Made by a program: the position numbers and the translations under genes
In this document: positions 42,591-54,286 of the stretch, in pieces
Layout of the letters: each line of letters opens with the position of its first letter
How positions within the stretch are numbered: position 1 is the first letter of the stretch
Assembly (NCBI GenBank): GCA_964567745.1
Contig: CAZMNY010000033.1
Coordinates: 30,091-94,090, forward strand
Length of the DNA stretch: 64,000 bases
Source of the DNA: CAZMNY01 sp964567745
GTDB taxonomy: Bacteria; Planctomycetota; Planctomycetia; Pirellulales; Pirellulaceae
Direction of reading: 5' to 3'
Notes under the pieces: model-generated
Databases searched by the model: none
What the model saw: the letters and a program-made list of their open reading frames with translations, nothing else
What the model was told of the DNA's origin: nothing

Positions 42591-42860
42591 CTACCGCTTG
42601 CCTCGGCCGCCGTGTCCACGAAACGTTCGCGTTGGGGCAAACTCGCCAAGCTTGTGTCCGACCATGTCTTCCGTTACGAAGACCTTCATATGCTGACGCC
42701 CGTTGTGAACCATGAACGTCTTGCCGACGAATTCCGGAACGATCGTGCAGGCTCTCGCCCAAGTTTTGATCGGCTCGCTTGAGCCGGACTCATCCTGCTT
42801 CACCACCTTTTGGTAAAGCTTGGCATCCACGAACGGACCTTTTTTCAGCGACCTGCTCAT
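42591..42860 (-). CDS. rpsS: 30S ribosomal protein S19
   Basis: S19 forms a complex with S13 in the head. The 89-residue protein starts SRSLKKGPFVDAKLYQKV and contains the family TIVPEFVGKTFMVHNGRQHMKVFV and GHKLGEFAPTRTFRGH. Precedes rplV. Confidence 0.97.
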   Translation of the reverse strand: MSRSLKKGPFVDAKLYQKVVKQDESGSSEPIKTWARACTIVPEFVGKTFMVHNGRQHMKVFVTEDMVGHKLGEFAPTRTFRGHGGRGKR

Positions 42861-42954
42861 TCGTTTCTCCCCTTCGACGACACGGGCCGCGGAAGGCACT
42901 GACTTGAGTTCATTTGGGGCATTGTATTTTCCGTTAGTTCATCTCTCGCAAACG

Positions 42955-43812
42955 CTACTTCAGGCGAAGCTGACCGTAACGCCTTGATCGCCGACGCCGA
43001 ACAATCGCGGCGTTCGACGGCTTACGTCTCTGTCGAGTTCGACCGCCCTTGGCCGGCTTGCCAGTCGGACTGACCGGGTGGCGACCACCCTTCGTTCGAC
43101 CTTCACCACCGCCGTGCGGGTGATCGACTGGATTCATTGCAGTTCCGCGAACATGCGGGCGGCGGCCAAGCCAACGCTTTCGACCAGCTTTACCCAAGCG
43201 AACCGCCATGTGTTCCGAATTGCCAACCTTGCCGATCGTCGCACGACACTTCGATGGCACTCGGCGAATCTCGCCACTGGGCAACTGCAACTGAGCCCAA
43301 TCGGCTTCGCGTGCAATCAGGTTGGCGCCCGACCCGGCACTGCGACACATTTTGCCGCCGCGGCCAGGAAGCATCTCAATGTTGTGTACCGTCGTTCCCA
43401 ACGGCATGTCTTTCAGCGGCAGACAATTGCCCAAGTTCGGCGGCGAATCGGAGCCGTTCTGAACAACATCGCCCGGCTTCAAGCCGTCGGGTGCGAGGAT
43501 GTATCGCTTCTCGCCATCGACATAATGCAAAAGAGCAATTCGCGCGCTGCGATTAGGATCGTACTCGACACTGGCCACCTTGGCCGGAATCCCATCTTTG
43601 GCTCGACGAAAATCGATCACTCGATAACGACGCTTGTGCCCGCCGCCACGATGGCGAGACGTAATCTTCCCTTGATTATTCCGACCACCCGTCTTCTTGA
43701 CCGGCTTCAACAATCTCTTGTTCGGCTTCGCGCCTTTCGAGAGATCGGCAAAGTCGCTCACGCTCGCGCCGCGTCGGCCCGGCGAAGTCGGTTTGTAATG
43801 TCGAATTCCCAT
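42955..43812 (-). CDS. rplB: 50S ribosomal protein L2
   Basis: L2 helps form the peptidyl-transferase centre and subunit bridge. The 285-residue protein has MGIRHYKPTSPGRRGASVSD at the start, GRNNQGKITSRHRGGGHKRRYR, and VRGTAMNPVDHPHGGGEGR, which includes the conserved histidine linked to activity. Usual length. Confidence 0.98.
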   Translation of the reverse strand: MGIRHYKPTSPGRRGASVSDFADLSKGAKPNKRLLKPVKKTGGRNNQGKITSRHRGGGHKRRYRVIDFRRAKDGIPAKVASVEYDPNRSARIALLHYVDGEKRYILAPDGLKPGDVVQNGSDSPPNLGNCLPLKDMPLGTTVHNIEMLPGRGGKMCRSAGSGANLIAREADWAQLQLPSGEIRRVPSKCRATIGKVGNSEHMAVRLGKAGRKRWLGRRPHVRGTAMNPVDHPHGGGEGRTKGGRHPVSPTGKPAKGGRTRQRRKPSNAAIVRRRRSRRYGQLRLK

Positions 43813-43847
43813 ATCTTGCCTCCCGCTTTCGCGGTCTATTATCGCCG

Positions 43848-44171
43848 TTAGAAGAAGTCGATGCGATGATCGTCATGAAGCGTCACTAAAGCCTTCTTCC
43901 AAGACTTTGTGTACCCATAACGAAACTTGAAACGCCGCGGCTTACCCTTACGATTTTGCGTTCGAACCTTGACCACCTTGACGTCAAACAACCGCTCAAT
44001 CGCTTCTTTGACGTCTTCTTTCGAAGCCAACTTATTGACCTCGAAAGCGTATTGGTTGTAACGAGTCGCCTTGTGGATCCCCTTCTCAGTAACAAGGGTT
44101 CTCAACACGACCTGATGCGGCTCAAGCTTGATGGAACCGCTCGCAGGTTTTGCTTTGTTCGTCTGGACCAT
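43848..44171 (-). CDS. rplW: 50S ribosomal protein L23
   Basis: L23 docks trigger factor and SRP at the tunnel exit. The 107-residue protein has VLRTLVTEKGIHKATRYNQYAFEVN and the basic part KVVKVRTQNRKGKPRRFKFRYGYTKSWKKALVTL. An N-terminal extension of about 22 residues (Lys/Pro/Ser-rich) precedes the core. Confidence 0.96.
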   Translation of the reverse strand: MVQTNKAKPASGSIKLEPHQVVLRTLVTEKGIHKATRYNQYAFEVNKLASKEDVKEAIERLFDVKVVKVRTQNRKGKPRRFKFRYGYTKSWKKALVTLHDDHRIDFF

Positions 44172-44242
44172 TTTGCCACTTGGATTCTGTTTTGCTTTGA
44201 TTTCCGCTATCCGAAATCAACACGGACACGCCGCTGCAACCA

Positions 44243-44869
44243 CTAGCCCGTCTTCTCCGCGATCGCTTCCAACGCCGCCTTCGTCACGAGAAGACAGTTC
44301 GGCTTGAGCACCACCAAGGCGTTTAAGTCCGAAACGGGTGCCACCTCGACGCGAGAAATATTTCGAGCACTCTTGTAAACGTTGGGAGCATGCTCGGCCG
44401 TCGCAACCAATGTCGATCGCCCGTCCAGCTTGAGAGCCTTAAGCGTCGCAACTAAGTCACGCGTCTTCGGCTCAGCAAACGACAACTCATCAATCACAAC
44501 CACCTGGTCGCCATTGAGCTTACTGGCAATCGCCATTCGAGTGGCTGCGCGAACCGCCTTGCGAGGCATTCGGCCGCCGTACTCGCGAGGACGGCGTGCG
44601 AAAGCCATTCCGCCGCCGCGACGAACGTTGCTCGATCGCTGTCCGGCGCGTGCGTTGCCCGTTCCCTTTTGCCGATAGAGCTTCCGAGTCGAGCCGGCAA
44701 CTTCACTTCGATTGCGAGTCCGATGGGTCCCCTGCCGAGCATGGGCTTGATACATAACGACAGCGTCGTGCATCAACTGCTTATTAATCTTGGGCGCAAT
44801 CGCATCGACATCGACATCCATCGTGCCGACCTCTGCGCCCGTCTTGTCGTAGATTGTGAGACTCTTCAT
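44243..44869 (-). CDS. rplD: 50S ribosomal protein L4
   Basis: L4 binds 23S domain I and lines the tunnel; in E. coli it represses the S10 operon. The 208-residue protein has ARQGTHRTRNRSEVAGSTRKLYRQKGTGNARAGQRSSN and the tunnel loop GGGMAFARRPREYGGRMPRK. Start ATG at 44869; the frame extends upstream into the rplC gap without reason. Confidence 0.96.
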   Translation of the reverse strand: MKSLTIYDKTGAEVGTMDVDVDAIAPKINKQLMHDAVVMYQAHARQGTHRTRNRSEVAGSTRKLYRQKGTGNARAGQRSSNVRRGGGMAFARRPREYGGRMPRKAVRAATRMAIASKLNGDQVVVIDELSFAEPKTRDLVATLKALKLDGRSTLVATAEHAPNVYKSARNISRVEVAPVSDLNALVVLKPNCLLVTKAALEAIAEKTG

Positions 44870-44922
44870 AGCCACGACCCAATAAAAAATGCGGCCGGCC
44901 GCCGAAGCAACCAAGCCGCTAT

Positions 44923-45609
44923 TTAGAACTTATTTGTTTCACTGACAATGACGTAACCGCCATTTGGGCCCGGAACGGCCCCCTTCACCAACAACAGGTT
45001 ATTCTCTTCGTCGACGCGAACCACCTTGAGGTTTCGCGAGGTAACTCGAGCGTTGCCGTACTGACCTGCCATTCGCTTGCCTTTGAACAAACGACTGGGA
45101 GCGGCACTCATGCCCGTACCACCAGCATGACGATGGACTTTCTTCACGCCGTGAGTCGCACGCTGGCCATGGAAGTTGTGACGCTTCATAACGCCGGCGA
45201 ATCCACGGCCCTTGCTCGTCCCAACGACGTCGACCGCTGCCACTTCACCTAGATTGCCAACGGTCACTTCCTGGCCGACTTGATAACCTTCCGTCGAACC
45301 ACGGAACTCACGCACAAACTGCTTGGGCTCGCAATCCGGCTTCGCGGCAGGCTCTTCACCCGCGTCAGCTCGACGCTTGTTGCGTTTACTGCTGATCTTC
45401 GCGACATGACCACGTTCGCTTCGACTAGCCAATCGCCGAGCCTTGTCGCCAAAACCCAACTGTATTGCTTCGTAGCCGTCTCGTTCGGTGCTTCGCAACT
45501 GAACTACATGACAAGGACCGGCTTGGATCACCGTGACCGGCACCACTTGCCCTTTGTCGTTGTAGACTTGCGTCATACCGACCTTGCGACCGAGTATTCC
45601 TTTGACCAT
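44923..45609 (-). CDS. rplC: 50S ribosomal protein L3
   Basis: L3 starts large-subunit assembly and reaches the peptidyl-transferase centre. The 228-residue protein has GILGRKVGMTQVYNDKGQVVPVTV, GRGFAGVMKRHNFHGQRATHGVKKVHRHAGGTG, and the end LLVKGAVPGPNGGYVIVSE. A basic insertion (about 68-90, SSKRNKRRADAGEEPAAKPD) lies near a peripheral loop. Confidence 0.97.
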   Translation of the reverse strand: MVKGILGRKVGMTQVYNDKGQVVPVTVIQAGPCHVVQLRSTERDGYEAIQLGFGDKARRLASRSERGHVAKISSKRNKRRADAGEEPAAKPDCEPKQFVREFRGSTEGYQVGQEVTVGNLGEVAAVDVVGTSKGRGFAGVMKRHNFHGQRATHGVKKVHRHAGGTGMSAAPSRLFKGKRMAGQYGNARVTSRNLKVVRVDEENNLLLVKGAVPGPNGGYVIVSETNKF

Positions 45610-45779
45610 CGATCTATGCCTTGTGGTCTGTCGCCCGCCGGACCTTGATTCATGGAACCAAATTACCGGCGAAGCTTCCGTGTCATAATGCTAGGCCCAA
45701 GCGTTACAGTAATTGAGACATCGCTTTGACTCGCCCAACCTCGTATCCGCGTATATTTCAACCCGCGAACCGCTGAGGC

Positions 45780-46103
45780 CTAGCGAGAGGATGCTTTGAT
45801 CTTGATGTCCACGCCAGCCGGAAGACTGAGCTTATTCAATGCTTCAATAGTCTTGGCTGTCGCCTGGACGATATCGATCAACCGTTTGTGTGTGCGAATT
45901 TCAAACTGCTGTCGAGCTTTCTTATCTACGTGCGGCCCTGAAAGAACCGTGTAGCGCTCGATCCGTGTCGGCAACGGGATCGGCCCGTGCACTTCGGAGT
46001 GGGTGCGCTTGGCAGTGTCTACGATGTCCATCGCGCTCTGATCTAAGATCGCGTGATCGTAGGCTTCCATTCGAATCCGAATGACTTCATGTGATTGCGC
46101 CAC
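45780..46103 (-). CDS. rpsJ: 30S ribosomal protein S10
   Basis: S10 is in the 30S head and also acts as NusE in antitermination. The 107-residue protein has EVIRIRMEAYDHAILDQSAMDIVDTAKRTHSEVHGPIPLPTRIERYTVL, the family core. First gene of the S10-type block; a candidate promoter lies about 90 bp upstream, after fusA. Confidence 0.97.
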   Translation of the reverse strand: MAQSHEVIRIRMEAYDHAILDQSAMDIVDTAKRTHSEVHGPIPLPTRIERYTVLSGPHVDKKARQQFEIRTHKRLIDIVQATAKTIEALNKLSLPAGVDIKIKASSR

Positions 46104-46185
46104 GTACCGTTACTCCCAACACCTTCTCAATTCAATCCGCTTGCTTTTCCACAGCGGGGCCTAATCCCCGAGGGGGAAACCAACG

Positions 46186-46214
46186 ATCTTAAGGATCACG
46201 ACTCGTATCGTCAA
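46186..46214 (-). promoter_or_regulatory. Candidate sigma70-type promoter for the S10 block
   Basis: On the minus strand TTGACG (-35; 46209-46214) and TAAGAT (-10; 46186-46191) are separated by exactly 17 bp. They lie in the 215-bp gap between fusA and rpsJ, about 83 bp before the rpsJ start. The leader then includes a G/C hairpin (GGGGATTAGGCCCC). The -35 matches five of six, the -10 four of six. Confidence 0.5.
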
Positions 46215-46318
46215 CACCTTTTCAGGCCACACTTTGCGAGGATTTGCGAAGTTTTTCTCGGCGATGGAAACAGACTCAATTGGACGATTGGGCAGCGAGT
46301 TCAGCCGACGCTTCGCGA

Positions 46319-48427
46319 TCAAAAATCGTCACCCATGAACCGCTTGCGATCCGCATCCGGTGCCGGACCATACTCCAACGGCTCCATCGAACAGCCAGCT
46401 CGCCCCTGGCTTAAGGAACGCATCGCGCTTGAGTACCCAAACAACTCTTTGAGAGGTGCATGTGCCTCGATCGTGCTGATCCCCTCCACCGAACTCGTAT
46501 TGGCAATCACGGCGCGGCGCTGCTGCAAGTCGCCGACAAAATCGCCCATATAATCCTCAGGCGTGGTTATGTCGAGCCGCATGATCGGCTCAAGAAGCAC
46601 CGAGCCGCAGGCCGTAAGCCCCTGCCGAAACGCCTCGTTGACCGCGATCCGAAACGCCTGCTCGTCCGAACCCTCTTCGTGAATCTCGCCGCCAACGACG
46701 GCCACCTTCATCTTCGTTAGCGGAAAACCTGCAATTTCTCCGCCCCCCTCGCCGCAGGCACGGAGCTCCTCCATCACGACGTCAATTAGCCCACTCGGAA
46801 TCGAATCTGGCGGCGCCTGATACAAGACAGTCACCCCGGACGCCTTTTCATCCGGTGCCATCTTCAAAACGACTTTGGCGTACAGAGCCTTGCCGGCAAT
46901 CATCCGGTCGCAAACCCCCTCAACCTCGGCCGGAGCCGCCACCGTCTCGCGATAGCTGACCTGAGGATTGTGGAACTTCACTTTCAGCTTGAACTCTCGA
47001 AGCAACTTGTTCTTGATCACCTCCAAATGGAGCTCGCCCATACCGCTGATCAAGGTCTGACCTGTCTCCCCCGACCGCACCGTCAGCGTCGGGTCCTGAC
47101 GTTTGAGCATCTCCAGCGTGGACGCCAGCTTGTCTCGCTCTGTCGTCGACTCGGGCTCAATGGCCATCGAGATCACCGTCTCCGGGAACTCAATCGACTC
47201 CAACAAAACGGGTGATCTCGGATCGCAGAGCGTATCGCCGGTTATCGACTTGCGCATCCCAATGATTCCGACAATATCCCCGGCTTCAGCAATATCCGCC
47301 TGCTCGTCTTTTCGCGTCGCATGAATTCGCCACAACTGCGACACGTTTTCTTTGACTTCCTTGCCCGGATTGAGCACTCGGCTGTTCGATTTGAGCGTCC
47401 CCGAGTAGATCCGCACCCAGGCGATGTCTCCGGTCCGAGCCGGCAACACCTTAAAGACCAAGGCACAGAACGGCTCGCTCGATTCCGGTTTTCGACTCGC
47501 TTCCGTTTCCCGTCCCTTCTTATCGACAACGGCACCGGCCACCGGCGGGCGGTCGAGCGGACTCGGGAGGTACTCGCTGATCGCGTTGAGTATCGGCTGA
47601 ACTCCGACGCCGTGCAGAGCCGAGCCGCAGAGAACGGGTTGAATCTGCTGAGCGATCGTGCACTGGCGAATGACTTTCCGCAGCAAGTCCGGACTGATCT
47701 CCTCGTCTTGCAGCGCCTTTTCCATCAGCTCATCGCTGAAGCCATAGAGCTTCTCCAGCATCTGCTCGCGCCAGAGAATAGCCGACTCCTCTCGCTCCGC
47801 GGGAATCTCCGCTTGCGAGATTGTCCGGCCGTCGTCATCGGAATCAAACACGAGCATCTTCATGCTAATCAGATCGATCACGCCGCTGAAATGGTCCTCG
47901 ACGTGCGACGGGCCCTGGCCGGCCGGAATCTGAATAGCGACCGGCTCCGACGGCAACTGCTTGTCGATCTCATCGAAAACACGCTCGAAGTCGGCACCTT
48001 CGCGATCCATCTTGTTGATGAACGCGACGCGCGGCACGCCGTACCGATTGGCCTGACGCCACACCGTTTCGCTTTGAGCCTCTACGCCCTCGCGTGCACT
48101 GAAGACAACGACAGCGCCATCGAGTACTCGCAAGCAGCGCTCGACCTCGGCCGTGAAATCGACATGCCCGGGCGTATCGAGCAGGTTGACGTGAACGGTC
48201 TCGCCATGGCTATCTTCCCAATCAAACGTCACGCAGGCCGAGTAGATCGTGATGCCGCGCTCTTGCTCTTCGGGATCTTCATCCGTCTCAGTCGTGCCAT
48301 GATCCACCTGTCCAACTCGATGCTTGGCGCCGCTGTAGAAGAGCATTCGCTCTGTAACAGTCGTTTTGCCAGCGTCGATATGGGCGATCACGCCAATGTT
48401 TCGGATGTTTTCAACGGAGCGTTTCAT
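46319..48427 (-). CDS. fusA: Elongation factor G (diverged)
   Basis: EF-G is a GTPase that moves tRNAs and mRNA through the ribosome and, with RRF, recycles ribosomes. The 702-residue protein has all five domains. The GTPase motifs are AHIDAGKTT (15-23), QERGIT (55-60), DTPGHVDF and NKMD. Domain IV-V segments such as GSVLLEPIM and YMGDF also appear. Just before QERGIT the usual DWMEQE is replaced by TDEDPEE, and the switch II flank reads EVERCLRVLDGAVVVFSAREGVEAQ, so it looks like one of the paralogous EF-G types found in planctomycetes rather than a standard EF-G I; another copy may exist elsewhere. A terminator separates it from rpsG; tuf is not next to it as in the E. coli str operon. Confidence 0.94.
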   Translation of the reverse strand: MKRSVENIRNIGVIAHIDAGKTTVTERMLFYSGAKHRVGQVDHGTTETDEDPEEQERGITIYSACVTFDWEDSHGETVHVNLLDTPGHVDFTAEVERCLRVLDGAVVVFSAREGVEAQSETVWRQANRYGVPRVAFINKMDREGADFERVFDEIDKQLPSEPVAIQIPAGQGPSHVEDHFSGVIDLISMKMLVFDSDDDGRTISQAEIPAEREESAILWREQMLEKLYGFSDELMEKALQDEEISPDLLRKVIRQCTIAQQIQPVLCGSALHGVGVQPILNAISEYLPSPLDRPPVAGAVVDKKGRETEASRKPESSEPFCALVFKVLPARTGDIAWVRIYSGTLKSNSRVLNPGKEVKENVSQLWRIHATRKDEQADIAEAGDIVGIIGMRKSITGDTLCDPRSPVLLESIEFPETVISMAIEPESTTERDKLASTLEMLKRQDPTLTVRSGETGQTLISGMGELHLEVIKNKLLREFKLKVKFHNPQVSYRETVAAPAEVEGVCDRMIAGKALYAKVVLKMAPDEKASGVTVLYQAPPDSIPSGLIDVVMEELRACGEGGGEIAGFPLTKMKVAVVGGEIHEEGSDEQAFRIAVNEAFRQGLTACGSVLLEPIMRLDITTPEDYMGDFVGDLQQRRAVIANTSSVEGISTIEAHAPLKELFGYSSAMRSLSQGRAGCSMEPLEYGPAPDADRKRFMGDDF

Positions 48428-48586
48428 CGCCGTACACCAAAGAAATTCTAAGTATCGTGGAGCGGATCAAAGCGGTTGTCGGAGCTCATGGCCCAACGGC
48501 CAATCTAACTCTCGCAGCGGACGGAGGGACCGCATGGAGCGGCGTCAAAAAGCGGGTTGATTTTGGAGGTAGAGGGATTGCGCAGC

Positions 48587-48617
48587 AAAAACGCCGCGTT
48601 CAGCTTGGAACGCGGCG
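48587..48617 (-). terminator. Rho-independent terminator between rpsG and fusA
   Basis: A perfect 10-bp GC-rich stem (48592-48601 with 48608-48617, 6-nt loop) is followed on the minus strand by TTTTT (48587-48591). It begins about 25 bp after the rpsG stop. It should end, or attenuate, transcription from the rpoBC-rpsL-rpsG side before fusA. Confidence 0.85.
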
Positions 48618-48641
48618 CAGTTGAATTTCGTCGTGACTTGT

Positions 48642-49112
48642 TTACCAAGCGAAATGGGCAAAGGCTTTGTTGGCCTCAGCCATTCGGTGGATATTTTCTC
48701 GTCGAGTCATTGCAGCGCCTTCTTTCTTGTAGGCGGCCAGCAATTCTTCGGCGAGTTTCTGGTGGGTGGGGCGTCCTTTTTTCTCTCGTACAGCAATCAA
48801 CAACCAGCGAATCGCCAGCGATTGCTGTCGGGTCTTGTTCACTTGCATCGGCACCTGATAGGCGGCACCGCCGACTCGCTTTGAACGGACTTCGATATGC
48901 GGCTTCACGTTTTCCACCGCTTCATGAAAAACCTCAATCGGCTCTTTGTCCGAAACGCGTTCACGAAGAACTTCGAGCGCGTCGTAAAACACAGCCTGGG
49001 CGATTGATTTTTTACCGTCCAACATCAGGCAATTGATAAACTTGCTCGCCAGCAGCGAATCGTAACGAGGATCCGGCTTCATTTGCTTGCGGCTAGAGGT
49101 AATACGACCCAT
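48642..49112 (-). CDS. rpsG: 30S ribosomal protein S7
   Basis: S7 starts head assembly and touches E-site tRNA. The 156-residue protein has PDPRYDSLLASKFINCLMLDGKKSIAQ, VGGAAYQVPMQV and the C-terminal AHFAW. Start ATG at 49112 (GRITSSRKQ). Followed by a strong terminator. Confidence 0.97.
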   Translation of the reverse strand: MGRITSSRKQMKPDPRYDSLLASKFINCLMLDGKKSIAQAVFYDALEVLRERVSDKEPIEVFHEAVENVKPHIEVRSKRVGGAAYQVPMQVNKTRQQSLAIRWLLIAVREKKGRPTHQKLAEELLAAYKKEGAAMTRRENIHRMAEANKAFAHFAW

Positions 49113-49263
49113 GACTCGAAATCCGTTGGTTGGCGTCCAGGCTTGGAAAGCTTGAACAACGATGAAAAATGTGTGAACGCAATCTATTCTGAACGTCGCC
49201 CGGTCGCGCAATTGACGACAGGCGTTCGCGTCAAGCTTGTGAGCAAGCCGCTGTCATGCCGAC

Positions 49264-49632
49264 CTAAGGCTTCTTCGCGCCGTATCGACTACGCGATTGG
49301 CGGCGACCTTCGACCGCCAATGTATCTCTTGAACCGCGAACCACCTGATAGCGAACGCCGGGCAAGTCTCGGACTCGGCCGCCTCGCACAAGCACAATCG
49401 AGTGCTCTTGCAAGTTGTGGCCTTCGCCGGGGATATACACGGTGACTTCCTTGCCGTTCGACAGGCGTACACGGGTAATCTTCCGCAAAGCCGAATTCGG
49501 CTTCTTCGGCGTCATCGTTCGAACTTGCAAACAAACGCCTTGTTTCTGCGGGCACTTCTCCAAGACGGGCGCCTTGGGGAACTTTCGCTTCGAGCGGCGT
49601 CGACGGCGAACAAGCTGATTAATCGTGGGCAT
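49264..49632 (-). CDS. rpsL: 30S ribosomal protein S12 with Arg at position 88
   Basis: S12 monitors decoding at the A site. The 122-residue protein has TMTPKKPNSALRK (Lys 43 retained) and GEGHNLQEHS. In the second streptomycin region it reads RGGRVRDLPGVRY, with Arg 88 where most bacteria have Lys (K87 in E. coli numbering, K88 in mycobacteria). Downstream of rpoC and upstream of rpsG. Confidence 0.98.
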   Translation of the reverse strand: MPTINQLVRRRRRSKRKFPKAPVLEKCPQKQGVCLQVRTMTPKKPNSALRKITRVRLSNGKEVTVYIPGEGHNLQEHSIVLVRGGRVRDLPGVRYQVVRGSRDTLAVEGRRQSRSRYGAKKP

Positions 49633-49714
49633 AACGACGTATTACCGATGGAATCTGAGACAACGGGAAGCCATCCAACTTAAGGCTTTGGTTCACCGTG
49701 TCAAGTCGTGTTGA

Positions 49715-49738
49715 GCCAGCTCCAACCGATGGGCTGGC
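49715..49738. other. Hairpin between rpoC and rpsL
   Basis: GCCAGC is inverted as GCTGGC around an inner 3-bp stem (CCA/TGG). No T run follows, so it could be an RNA processing or attenuation hairpin. Confidence 0.3.
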
Positions 49739-49780
49739 GAGTCTATTCGTTTCTTTGTGCAGTCTGCGTCCTGCGAATCG

Positions 49781-54157
<4,377 letters not shown>

Positions 54158-54286
54158 CTCCTTTGTGATTCACGGTTGTGTTGTGTTCTTGAGCAGTGAT
54201 TCCCGGTCGCTGATCAAACGGCCGGTAGCTTGAGTCCGCCTGGCCGTCGCCGGTTTCGCGTGAACGAAACGACAACGGCGATTTGA

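Noticed and set aside
47321..48451. 376-codon plus-strand frame opposite fusA
   Set aside because: Antisense shadow of a conserved EF-G gene; no start signal or domain.
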